64,000 nucleotides of DNA, taken from NCBI GenBank assembly GCA_001600495.1, contig BCKE01000006.1, positions 675,790 to 739,789 on the forward strand, given 5' to 3'. Shown here in pieces: positions 54,300 to 64,000 of this stretch. The notes under the pieces were generated by a model. That model saw nothing but the letters and a program-made list of their open reading frames with translations. It made no database searches and had not been told where the DNA came from. Positions within the stretch are counted from its first letter, which is position 1, and each line of letters begins with the position of its first letter. A program made the translations under genes and the position numbers. Origin of the DNA: Pilasporangium apinafurcum. Taxonomy: Eukaryota; Oomycota; Peronosporomycetes; Pythiales; Pythiaceae.

Positions 54300-55287
54300 C
54301 GTTGACTTGTTTTGTTGCTCTTAACGTAGTTGTATTCACTCGTAGGTAATTGTGATAATGGCGATGTCTGTAGGGACTACGAGAGCCGACCTCTTCCCCA
54401 CTATCTTCGCCATGCCAAGATACCTTGCATGGATTCCAACTGTCTCATGTGAGCTTGACGTGCACGTTTACTTCAAATATCCTTTATAAATTTATTATCC
54501 AAAATATTTGTTTCCTTAATTTCAGTACTTTTATATCTGCTTTACCTTTTTAATTTTATTTATGTTGAAGTTACGACAGTTGGGTGGATGTGGAGGATTA
54601 ATGGGACGGACGAATAGACAAAACCTACCGTTGCATGCATTGGATTATAGTGGGTTTCTGCTGGCGAAAACCATCGACGTCTTTTGCACATGTCACTGAA
54701 CAATTGACGACCAGCAAGCCACCCATTGTTAGACATAATAACGGCTGTAACAACGGATGAAAAATCTGTTGCAGGTGATTTGTGGGTGTCTCGCATCGGC
54801 GAATGCATGGGCTACATGGAAGCGGTCGACCACTAACCATTGAGCGACCATGAATAATGCATGAATCCACGTTTTACTCTACGTATACAAAATTGGAAAA
54901 CGAGTTAGCCTCGATGACATTGTCGATATAAATAGAGTGCAACATAGTGTGTGCGGCAATTAGTAGTAGAGTTGTAACTCTACTACTTACACAATCCTGT
55001 CCGACGTTTGTGTAGATGAGTAACGTCAATCATATTTTCAAGGGTATATCAGCAGCGCGCTATCGAATGTTTGTCAAATAACGATCGCATTAGGCAATTA
55101 CCATAACGTCGACATGATTGGTTCCTTTACTAATTCTATCGCGACTTGTGTTTGTTGCGTTGCACATCTCTTTCAAGCATATTGCAGTCCAAGCAAGCAT
55201 ACATCCCTTTTCTTTGCAAGTAATACGGATACGAAAAAAGTGGCTACACTACGAACTGACTTCTCTGAGACGATCAGCGATCTGTGG
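54300..55287. other. Intergenic region between the CHCH paralogues
   Basis: About 990 bases. The A+T-rich block at about 54470-54570 resembles the block upstream of the short CHCH gene at about 55735-55850, as expected if the duplication included the promoter. The block contains the hairpin at 54962-54987. I see no convincing coding frame; the minus frames at 54560-54870 look random. Confidence 0.5.
54962..54987. repeat. Perfect 12-bp-arm palindrome (hairpin)
   Basis: AGTAGTAGAGTT, then GT, then AACTCTACTACT. The arms are fully complementary, giving a 26-base near-perfect palindrome with a two-base centre. It lies between the two CHCH genes and is not next to either stop codon. No function can be assigned. 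Confidence 0.7.
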
Positions 55288-55651
55288 CTACTTTTTCAGA
55301 CGATCTTGCGTAGCCTGTTGATGCTTTTCTCGAGATTTATGTGCGGTTTCCTCCCTACGGCGCTGCATTGCTTCCTATTAATGTTCCATACGTCCCCATT
55401 AACAACAAAAATAATTACATGGATGCCAGCCACGTCGTTAACCGTTCTGTTGATACAATCGAGTCTCCTCAATGATAATCATGTACCATGATACAAACAC
55501 ATATACGAACCTCCACACATTGGCGATAGTCCTGGGTTTCCTGATCGCAATTCGCCCGCTCAAAAGATCCACCCCAGAGTTTGTGGAACCAATCGCTATA
55601 GCATGCCTTCACCCGCTCTTTATACTCTTCGCACTCAATAAAACTATCCAT
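55288..55651 (-). CDS. Mdm35/TRIAP1-like twin CX9C protein, short form
   Basis: Two exons, 55651-55511 and 55374-55288, give 75 aa. MDSFIECEEYKERVKAC and CDQETQDYRQC form exact twin CX9C motifs around YSDWFHKLWGG. A short charged helix (EAMQRRREETAHKS...DRLKK) completes the protein, as in Mdm35/TRIAP1. It should be imported by the Mia40 pathway and act with a PRELI/Ups-type phosphatidic-acid transfer protein. It is the tandem paralogue of the CHCH-LEA gene downstream; the two domains agree at most positions (ERVKACYxDWFHKLWGGxFxRAxCD). The gene is too short for simple ORF calling because exon 2 has only 29 codons. Confidence 0.8.
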
Positions 55652-56817
55652 GCTTTTTACGCACGGCACGTATCTCCACTTGCTGGCAATTTAGGCAATT
55701 GATCGTTGGCGGAAGTATCTTTGAGGCTCTAAACTCAAATTTAAATACCCTTTAATAAATGATTTTCAAAAAATGATTTCCTTATACATCTAAAACACTT
55801 ATTTACCTTTACAAATACATAATATTTTTTCTTTGATATTTTCTACTTCGAAGCTCACTGGTGTGGGTAGTCTTTGTTTCCATGTTGATAACAACCTTCT
55901 AAATATAATAGTACAGTTACAGTACTACGTTGGACCATAACACACACATTGCATGTGTAGCTTGAGTGTACAAAGCCCATGCGTCTACGTTCGTGTTTCC
56001 GATTCGTACGGACGCGCATTTATAGTGGATGAGTGGTCTGAAATTACAAGATCGCTACTTCGTCATGATGTCGATGGTGTAGGTATGTTTGTCGCACAAA
56101 GCGATGTAATGTTCATGTGGCCGTAATGGTGGAAAAGAATGTTAATGGATCGATCCTATTTCTTCCGTCCTCGCCTTTTCCATGTTTGGTTTCTTCCACT
56201 TGCACATTGAATGTGTGTGTGGGGTCTACCTTTGTTCTCTTCCCCCCACACTTGTGGTTGTACCTCCTTTCATTACCAAATTTTTCTATGCCATGCGAAT
56301 GGGGGTTATATGGTTACTGGGTCTTTTGTGTGATGTGTGACTGGGTTTGGAGAGTCAGCAACATGAGTTGTTAGGTAAAATGCTTGAGGTTTTTTCATAG
56401 AAACCATAGAAAAAAACCTTCCGATGGTGGTTGAGGGTGTTGGTTAGAGCGAGCAAGCGCTTCTTTCTTTTTTATTCGCAAGAGAGAGTGAACACGGACT
56501 ACCACCAGGCAGGCAGGTGGTGGTTGCAGTCGACGTGTTTGGGTGACACACGCGCGCTTTCTTATTCTTCGGCTCTGTGAGGACGCGTGGGTGTTATTTC
56601 TGTCTCTTTGCGCTGAATTTCCGGTCTGCATTGTGGGTACGTCGTGTGAATTGTGTAGCTCTTTCTCCTAGACGAGTGAGAGAACGTTTCTTTGTTGAAT
56701 TATTGGGTGCACACGCACACGTGATTGAACCTCAGTGCATTACTGATTTTTGGTTTGCTTCTTTTTTGCTTTTCCTTCGATTTGTAATTATTGATCTAGT
56801 ATATATAAGAAGTCAAG
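55652..56817. other. Long divergent intergenic region
   Basis: About 1.17 kb between the short CHCH gene (minus) and the PH gene (plus). The left 200 bases repeat the A+T-rich block found upstream of the CHCH-LEA gene. The stretch at about 56390-56800 is T- and G-rich without stable frames and may be the 5' untranslated region of the PH gene. No RNA gene is recognised. Confidence 0.45.
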
Positions 56818-57627
56818 ATGGCACCCGTCGGTAGCAATAGCTTTCGCAGCATCATGCGCGGTGGCTCCTCGCAGTCGATGTCGAGCGAACCACGCTCCAA
56901 TAATTCCCAATCTAACGACAGCGGTATTCAAATGCAAGGATGGATGCGGAAACAGAAAGAAACGTTGCGGTCATGGGCGCGTCGGTATTTCACGTTGAGT
57001 GGCAAAGTGCTGACATATTATGACAGTGAGGATACCTCGAAACCTCCTCGTGGACACTTGGAGGTGGCCGACGTGACGGCATTGACAACAGAGACGAATG
57101 GCCTTGCGCTGCATCTGGTCGGCGGAAAAGAAGTCCGTCTTATTGCAGACACGCATGTGGCGTACAAAGCGTGGATGGCGGTGCTGTCCGCTGCCGTGAA
57201 GAAACCGCACTTGAGCAGTAACAAGACATACAAAGAAGGTTGGGCACATTGTTTGACAGATGATGACGTGTGGACACGGTTTTACGTCGTCATCCGGAAT
57301 GACAGTTTTAGCTGTTATGAATCGGAAGACGAAGATGCCGAACTTGCATTGTCTGGTCTGGTGCGTGAAGTAAACGAATGGGATGGCAAACGTTTTGGGT
57401 TGATTGCATCGCTCAATCGATCGCGAACGATCAAATTGTGCTTTGACTCTGCGGAAGAAAAAATGTCGTGGTTCTTGACGCTAGAATTTGCGATTTCGTA
57501 TGGTGCCGCACGCATGAAGAAAGAGGCATCCATGAAGCTCAGCGACCACAACCCGGTGCGGAGATCGGATTCAGCGAAATCAGACTCGCAAGCAGCCGCT
57601 GCAGATGATGATGGTGTGTGGATTTAA
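56818..57627 (+). CDS. Double PH-domain protein
   Basis: A single exon of 269 aa. After a Ser-rich leader of about 38 residues comes a first PH domain (GWMRKQKETLRSWARRYFTLSGKVLTYYDSEDT to AYKAWMAVLSAAV). Its basic beta1-beta2 loop (KxxxxxxWxxRYF) often binds phosphoinositides. A second PH domain follows directly (EGWAHCLTDDDVWTRFYVVIRNDSFSCYESE to EKMSWFLTLEFAI); its loop lacks the basic residues, so it may not bind lipid. The C-terminus is short and Ser/Asp-rich. No catalytic domain is present, so it is presumably an adaptor recruited to membranes. The start is the first Met after an A+T-rich leader; the next Met is at residue 14. Confidence 0.88.
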   Translation: MAPVGSNSFRSIMRGGSSQSMSSEPRSNNSQSNDSGIQMQGWMRKQKETLRSWARRYFTLSGKVLTYYDSEDTSKPPRGHLEVADVTALTTETNGLALHLVGGKEVRLIADTHVAYKAWMAVLSAAVKKPHLSSNKTYKEGWAHCLTDDDVWTRFYVVIRNDSFSCYESEDEDAELALSGLVREVNEWDGKRFGLIASLNRSRTIKLCFDSAEEKMSWFLTLEFAISYGAARMKKEASMKLSDHNPVRRSDSAKSDSQAAAADDDGVWI

Positions 57628-58301
57628 CTGAACTCCTTACAGACTACACTAGTTCGGCAAAGATCGAATATACAGTGAAACAAAGAAAGAAAGAAAAAAA
57701 AGCGAAAGGTGAAGAACGGGACGTGCTCGAAGACCATTCTCCATGAGCTTCCTGCACGTAGTTTGATATTGTCTGGTCCGGTTGTTAGCTGTGTGAGTAT
57801 CCAGCTACCATCCTCATTTTGCATTGCTGCTTGCGAGTAATCTCACTCGTTTGATGTAAAGAACGAAAAAGTGAATAAATTTAAGTACCATGATCTGTAC
57901 TACTAAGACGATGTCCGTTCTCATAGCCTTTGTGCGTTAGCATTTTTCGTCCGGTGCATTGAAGAACGCTGGAAGTGGCGGTTGTGATGATGGTCGGAAT
58001 ATTTTATCTAGATTAAAGTATGTCAAGACGCGGTGAACAGGTGCAATTTATGTTGGTGTGTGGTATTCTCTTGTGGGTGATGCGCGCATTGTCAAAATAA
58101 AACCTCACGCTGACATCGCCAATGCCGTTGCGATTACGCTCTTTCGGGTCATCATCATATAAGGTTTTATTTGCTTTGCTACGTTTCTCTTGTACTTAGT
58201 TCGAGTAATTTGGATGATGCAGCTGATCCAGCGCGGGGCTGGTGGCTTCATTCAGACGTGACGATCCGAAGGATTAGCTCAGAATTAAAAGCTACACCAC
58301 G
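57628..58301. other. Intergenic region
   Basis: About 670 bases between two plus-strand genes. A purine run (GAAAGAAAGAAAAAAAAG) near 57685 lies in the 3' flank of the PH gene. AATAAA-like strings occur at 57872 and 58096. I see no coding frame. Confidence 0.4.
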
Positions 58302-61300
58302 ATGACGCGTGACAAGCCGTGCAAGTTCCAGGTACGTGAAAGAAAATAATTGTGATCCCTTTAGGTATGATCGCCTGGAGCTCATTATCGTTTTGTGGTT
58401 GAAAACAGGGATGGACGAAGCGATTGAAGGAGGCGATTCGGAAGGAACCGGCTGCCAAGGCGGAAGAATATAACGAGATGATCGAGACCGTGCAAACTGC
58501 TGCGATCGCCGTGCATGACGAAGATGGACGCATTCAAATGGATATCACTGAAGACGAAGATATTGATCTCTCAGCTCTTGAGCAGCGGCCAGATTCCGAA
58601 GCAACATTACCGGAAGAAGTGGATGAAATCATGGAAAAGGAAAACCAATTGGAGCAGAGTAATCATTCAACGAATGCAAACCATGCATCAGCTTTAACAA
58701 CAGATAATGGGCATGTTGTCGTAAAGGTGAACGGCGTTGTGAAGACCAGTGTGATGGATACTTCTTCACCTCGAAAAGCCCCTCCTGTGATGAATGTATG
58801 CATCATGATCGTCGGAACAAGAGGGGACGTGCAACCGTTTATAGCAATTGCGCATCGATTACAACAGGACAATCATCGCGTACGCTTAGCCACACACGCT
58901 GTCTATCGCGACTTTGTCATGAGCCATGGCGTCGAGTTTTACCCGCTGGGTGGTGATCCAAAAGAGCTGGCGGCGTATATGGTGCGCACAGGCGGCCATT
59001 TGATTCCATACAAGCTAGAACATATTCAAAATGATGTCCCACGCAATATGCAAATGATTGAAGAAATCATCAAATCGACGTGGCCAGCCGTATCTGCTCC
59101 CGATCCAGATGGCGGTGGTGCTCCAGGTGTGCAAGGAAAACCCTTTCAGGCGCACGCAATCATCTCTAATCCAGTTACCTACGGTCATATTCACGTAGCA
59201 GAGCGCTTAGGAGTACCACTGCACATCATGTTTCCTCAGCCATGGGTTCCCACGCGAGCATTTCCGCACCCGTTGGCGAACATGCCATACAAGAACAAAC
59301 CAGAGAAGCGCAATTTTATCTCTTACAAGCTGGTCGATCTACTGATGTGGCAAGGGACAGAAGGCATGGTCAATGAGTTCCGCACGCACGTGTTGGGATT
59401 ACGGAAAATTCGCAAGGGAGATGGTGGTCGTGATATGCTGTTGGATTTACGCATTCCACATGCTTTCATGTGGAGCCCTGCTTTGGTACCCAAGCCAAAA
59501 GATTGGGGGAAGATCTATGATGTAGTTGGCACCGTTACACTAAAAGAAAGAGGATCAGCATACACACCGACCCCAGAATTAGAAGCTTTCCTTGGCAACG
59601 ATGGTGGTCCGATCTTTGTCGGATTTGGGTCGATGATATTGAATGATCCCGTAGCTACGACGAAGATGATCATTGACGCAGCTATTGAGGCGAACGTACG
59701 AGTGTTGATTCAATCAAGTTGGAGTGATATGTCAGGGAATCTGAATGTACCTGATAATGTTTTCTTTATCGGCAACTGTCCACATGACTGGTTGATGCCA
59801 AGAGTGTCTGCTGTCGTTCATCACGGTGGAGCAGGCACAACTGCAGCTGGTCTTTTGGCCGGTAAACCAACTTTTATCGTTCCATTCTTTGGTGATCAAC
59901 CATTTTGGGGTCGAGCAGTAGTGACTGCTGGTGTTGGTGTAGAACCGTGTCCAATTTCAGAATTGACTGTAGAGAAGCTTCGAACAGCATTTGAAGCATT
60001 AAAGTCATCAGCATTGCAAGCAAAGGCGATAGCACTTCGTGACGTATTGCTGAAAGAAGACGGCGCAGATGAAGCTGTGAAAAGTTTTTACCGACATTTG
60101 CCTATTGAAAGTATGTTGTGTGATTTGTGCCACGACAAAATCGCCATCAAATGGAGTGTCGACGACAGGATTAAAATGTGTGAAAGCTGCAATTACATCA
60201 TTGGACTGATACCGGAAAATCACGCGAAGAAAATTGTGGAATACCACTGTGTTGATTACACTGCACGTGGACCGGGATCGGGCTTAGCGGGCGCTTCTTC
60301 AGGTGCAGCTGCGTTCCTACATGAGGTTGGTGGGGCTGTGAAGGACATTATCGTCAAGCCGGCCAGAGGATTTCGTGATGAAGGCGCGAAAGGAGCCGTC
60401 ATTGGGGTCGTCAAAGGTGTCAGCGGACTACTTATTCGGCCAGTGCACGGTGTTGCTCTTTTTGCTGATCATATTGCTGCTGGTCACGCTAACATGTTTC
60501 ACAGCAATGGAAGTAGAAGGCGAGGTAGCGTGTTTGATAAGCAGATTATGTCAGCAATTGGTTTAGAGAATGGCTTAGCCAATTCCTACTCTGCCAATAT
60601 GGATCCCGATGATGTGAAGATCACGAAAAAAGATGACCGTCGAATGGTATCACTGCGACTCACCGATGAGGAAAAAAATATGTACCAGATAAGATTCAAA
60701 GAGATCATGGATCTTCGCAAGGGTCAGACCCAGCTCATGGATTGTATCGAAAAAGATGACACACCGACTAGCTACTATTCGGAGTATTCGAATGATGCTG
60801 ATAAAAGTGAATCCGAAAGTGCACCTATCACGATTGGCTCTGTTCGACTCGATTCAAACGGAAGCGTGGAGATGGATTTTAAGATGTCAAATGTGGGTGA
60901 TGACACACTGGATGATGCCACACTCGAAGAATGGCGGGAATTTTCAAAGGCTCAAGAAGCGAAGGAGGCGCAAAAACTGAAGGAGTTTGCAGGTCGATCA
61001 GTACCACCAATGAACATTTGCATGATTACGTCCGGAACATGGAATAGCAACATCAAGCAATTTGTCGCCGTAGGTTTGCGCTTGAAAGCTGATGGACATC
61101 GTGTGCGTATCGCTACTCATGAGAACTTCCGTCGTGAGATTATGGACCGTGGTCTTGAGTTCTACCCACTCGGAGGATCTTCGGCTGGTCTTGGGGATTT
61201 TATCAAGTACATCCATGACGCCAAGTCCATCAATGTATTTAAAAGGCACTCAGTTGGTAGGCCGGTGATGGCAGACTTACATGATATGATGTTTTCACTT

Positions 61301-62917
61301 TGGCCCGCAGCTGTTGGTGCGGACCCGCACGGTATGGGTGAAAACATTCCTGGAGAGCAGTTTCGAGCAGATCTTCTCTTGGCTAATCCTACAGTATTTG
61401 GACATGTACATGTTGCCCAAAGACTGGGAATTCCGCTCCAGTGCTTGAGCTTACAGCCGCTCTCTCCGACATTTGAATTTCCGCACTTGCTCAGCACGTA
61501 TTTCAAAAACCACACGAGCTGTCTGACAGGGGAATACAAAGAAACAAATTGGCTGTCATACGAGGTGATTAACACGATTGTTTGGCGTGGGATGGTCGAT
61601 ATTATCAATCAATTTCGCGCATCTATTGGACTCTCTGGATCAAGTGATGGCCCAAATCTTCTTGTGGATTGGGAAATTCCTCATGTGTACATGATTAACC
61701 CTGCTTTATTGAGTAAACCATTGGATTGGGGCATGGAGCTTTCCGTATCTGGATATGTGACGCTGGAAGATGAATTAGAGTCGAACAAATCCAAGAATGT
61801 GACTTTGAGTCGTTCGCTTAATGAGTTCACCTTGTCAACGGGGAACCCAGTAATCTACTTTGGCGTGGGTTCGTCCTGTAGTGTGAGCAGAAACATGCAC
61901 GATCTGAGAATATTATTGGGGAAAATCAACACAGCTGCACAGCTTGCGAACCTGCAAGTCATTTTGCAGTTGGAAACAACGAAGGATCGAGAAGAAACGA
62001 CACCATACCACTCAGATAATGTATATGAAGTGGCCAGTGACGTCCCCTTTGCGATGTTGCTTCGAAAGGTTGCTGCAACGATCCATTGGGGGGATCCGAA
62101 TATGTTGAACGAAGCGTTTGCAGCCGGAAAGCCTACCTGCGTTTGCCCACTCATGACATCGCAACGGTTCTGGGCGAATGTCGGTGTGAAGTGTGGTGTT
62201 GCTCTGGAATCCATAGATTTGTCGACCTGCACTGTGAATTCGCTACGAACAACGTTCGAGAAACTCGTACGTGATGATATACAAACGAAAGCAAAAGAAT
62301 TAGCGAAAACGTACTGCTCAAAGGATGCACTCGACAAGGTCACAGAAACCGTATATTCCAATTTACCACTGCCAGCGATGTTGTGCGATCTCAATCCTCA
62401 GAAGATCGCGCGCATCTACGATACTCATAACGAAATGAAGCTTTCGTACGAAGCACAACTCGCCATTCAACCAATTCGAGGACACGATAGCAAGGACGAT
62501 ATCAATTACAAACCACTCTGGTACGACGGACATGAGCCGCCCAAGTATTCTTTGCGTGGCATTCGGGGCGAGGACGTGCATGACATCAAACCAAAACGCC
62601 GCTTAGGCTCCATTGCGAATGCACTTTCATCGTTAGTTACTCGTGATACGCCTCCTCCTCCACCACAACCACCGCGCTCAATGCCCGCTCGTTCCATTAG
62701 TCGAGCAGCGATCGTCGTGGAGCAGCCCTCGTTCTGGCTCACCCCTGAGGCAGAAAATGCAGCACGTGTGGTCATCCACCGAGTATACTCACAGCTTCTC
62801 GAGCAGCAGGAAATGGAACGACGCAACAGTGGCTCCCGACGAAGTAGACGGAATTCTAATCCGCTACCACCGTCGCATCACTCGATGCACCTCCTGGCGC
62901 ATGGAAATACCATGTAA
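58302..62917 (+). CDS. Sterol 3-beta-glucosyltransferase-like protein with two GT domains, the second degenerate
   Basis: Two exons, 58302-58331 (MTRDKPCKFQ) and 58409-62917, give 1512 aa. The first GT-B domain begins near residue 140 with NVCIMIVGTRGDVQPF and GHRVRLATH-type sequence. It ends with the UDP-sugar site VHHGGAGTTAAGLLAGKPTFIVPFFGDQPFWG at about 480-510, as in UGT80/Atg26 sterol glucosyltransferases. A Cys-pair segment (CDLCHDKIAI...CESC) at about 578-610 and a linker follow. The second GT-B domain starts near 876 (MNICMITSGTW). Its GTRGDVQP and HHGGAGTT motifs are destroyed (TIHWGDPNMLNEAFAAGKPT), so it is probably a non-catalytic partner. The N-terminal extension has none of the GRAM/PH domains of fungal Atg26. 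The product would glucosylate sterols or similar lipids on membranes. A second gene of the same type starts 700 bases downstream. Confidence 0.88.
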
Positions 62918-63616
62918 GTGGGGGCTATTCATCCTGATACATGTATCAACTTCATTTACGTATCCGGTACTTGGAATGAATGTTTGCGAACGCAAATAGC
63001 AAGTTTATACTCTAATATTACGCTCGAATGGCATACATTACTCGCACGTCCATCAAATAAACAGATTTGCTTGGTTCATCAAAATGACACGCATGAAGAT
63101 GATTACAACCATAGGAATATGATAATCAATGTGGGATATGAGCACAGCACATATGTTTTCTTCAGTTATTTGGGTTCGTTGTACCTATCTCTTGCATCCG
63201 TTGATTTAGCAATTGTGCTTCTAATGCTCTATTTTACGTTGCGAAAAGCGCTAATTTAACTCTGGAGGAGATATCTGTGCTTGTGTAACGGATTGAAGAA
63301 TCTCGCTTAAATGTATTATATTATAAAAATTATTTAAATTAAAGATTTAAGATTATTATGAATAACATATATTCTTTATAAATCAGAGTACACTAATTGA
63401 AGAGTATATAATTTATAAGAAATGAACCCTCTTACAGTTGAACAACAACTTTATTTTGGGCACTTTTGTGTTCGTTCTTGGCCCAAACGAAAAGAGGGAT
63501 GCGCGCAATGATCAGAGATCAGTCAATGATGGTGGCACACCACAACTCAGTCATTCGCGCATTTGCCGGCTGAGGAGGAGGAGAAAACAAAAGGAAGGTG
63601 AAGAGAAGCACGCATC
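62918..63616. other. Intergenic region between glucosyltransferase paralogues
   Basis: About 700 bases, strongly A+T-rich at 63280-63420. The plus frame at 62918-63259 has no family resemblance. This region should hold the 3' end of the first gene and the promoter of the next. Confidence 0.45.
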
Positions 63617-64000
63617 ATGGAGAATACGGGGCAGAAACCATGGAAGGAGAAGCTCCAGCGCGCCATTGACGTCATCAAGGAAGAAAATCTCAAGAAGAAC
63701 ACACTCACAGGCAAGGTGGAATCGTTCGCTCAAGTGGTGCAAGCCATGGCGGCTTATGATCGCAATGGTCATATTCGACTCGACTTCGAAGACGACGATG
63801 ATGACGTCTATGACGTCACGACACTGAAACAGCAACTCCAGGCGACGCAAGAACAAGTAGAGAAGCTTATCCATCCGGATTCATCAGCCGACTTGGAGAC
63901 AGAGATTGCGAATGTACCATGTATGAGCATTTGCATCATGATTGTTGGTACCCGCGGAGATGTCCAACCGTTCATCGGGATTGCCAAGCGATTGCAGGAG
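63617..64000 (+). CDS. Sterol glucosyltransferase-like protein, N-terminal part (cut by window edge)
   Basis: The open frame runs from the Met of MENTGQKPWKEKLQRAID to the end of the window, 128 codons without a stop. The leader (WKEKLQRAI, then a Gly-His-Ile-Arg-Leu-Asp-Phe patch before acidic residues) parallels the leader of the gene at 58302-62917 (GWTKRLKEAI, GRIQMDITEDED). The GT-B domain opens with MSICIMIVGTRGDVQPFIGIAKRLQE. Here the leader is in the same exon as the Met, and the two-base-changed order PWKEK replaces the small first exon of the neighbour. It is therefore a tandem paralogue with the active-type motif. Whether it has one or two GT domains cannot be seen. Confidence 0.85.
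   Translation, partial: MENTGQKPWKEKLQRAIDVIKEENLKKNTLTGKVESFAQVVQAMAAYDRNGHIRLDFEDDDDDVYDVTTLKQQLQATQEQVEKLIHPDSSADLETEIANVPCMSICIMIVGTRGDVQPFIGIAKRLQE

Noticed and set aside
1-64000. CRISPR arrays, bacterial operons, rRNA and tRNA genes
   Set aside because: No regularly spaced repeats, no Shine-Dalgarno-linked gene runs and no tRNA-like A/B boxes were recognised. Introns throughout show eukaryotic nuclear DNA.

Overview
The window looks like nuclear DNA of a zoosporic stramenopile, most probably an oomycete. The genes are eukaryotic and carry short GT-AG introns of about 50-140 bases. The gene content fits: tandem START-like/FYVE-like/GAF proteins of the kind expanded in oomycetes, a secreted EGF-type protein like those of flagellar hairs (mastigonemes), a giant ASH/hydin-type axonemal protein, a KCBP-type kinesin-14, and a nitrate/nitrite-type MFS transporter. 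I cannot name the species. The transporter argues mildly against obligate biotrophs known to have lost nitrate assimilation.

Layout. 0.6-6.6 kb: two tandem FYVE-like/GAF genes (minus) with a relic of a third copy between them. 7.9-12.7 kb: HBS1 (11 exons, ribosome rescue) facing a thioredoxin plus triple-glutaredoxin gene (6 exons). 13.2-15.7 kb: an unrecognised gene divergent from ribosomal protein uS7/RPS5. 16-22.9 kb: kinesin-14 and an NRT2-like transporter. 23.8-28.5 kb: a many-exon coiled-coil gene, a dispersed repeat, and PEX11. 28.9-30.3 kb: a decayed Fanzor (eukaryotic TnpB-like RuvC nuclease) with an N-terminal helix-turn-helix. 30.5-40.7 kb: the ASH-domain giant, PFK-2/FBPase-2 with an altered phosphatase site, a Utp16-like ribosome-biogenesis protein, and a methyltransferase. 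40.8-45.9 kb: one large unrecognised gene that I rebuild from three apparent reading frames. 46.2-52.9 kb: a DUF423/TMEM256 membrane protein, the EGF protein, another dispersed repeat copy, RAD51C (12 exons), and a mitochondrial protein weakly like the PEPCK N-domain. 53.3-55.7 kb: two Mdm35/TRIAP1-like twin CX9C genes, one carrying a long LEA-like tail. 56.8-64 kb: a double-PH protein and two sterol-glucosyltransferase-like genes, the second cut by the window edge.

Most genes are housekeeping genes that do not form a pathway. Several can be grouped by theme: translation and ribosome (HBS1, RPS5, Utp16), flagellum/zoospore (ASH protein, EGF mastigoneme type, kinesin), mitochondrion/peroxisome (CHCH pair, PEPCK-like, PEX11), and lipid or membrane signalling (FYVE/GAF, PH, glucosyltransferases). 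The mobile component is the Fanzor relic plus one dispersed repeat family with four copies in the window.

Exon coordinates were worked out by hand from GT-AG signals and frame continuity. They may be off by a base or two, and by a whole exon where stated.
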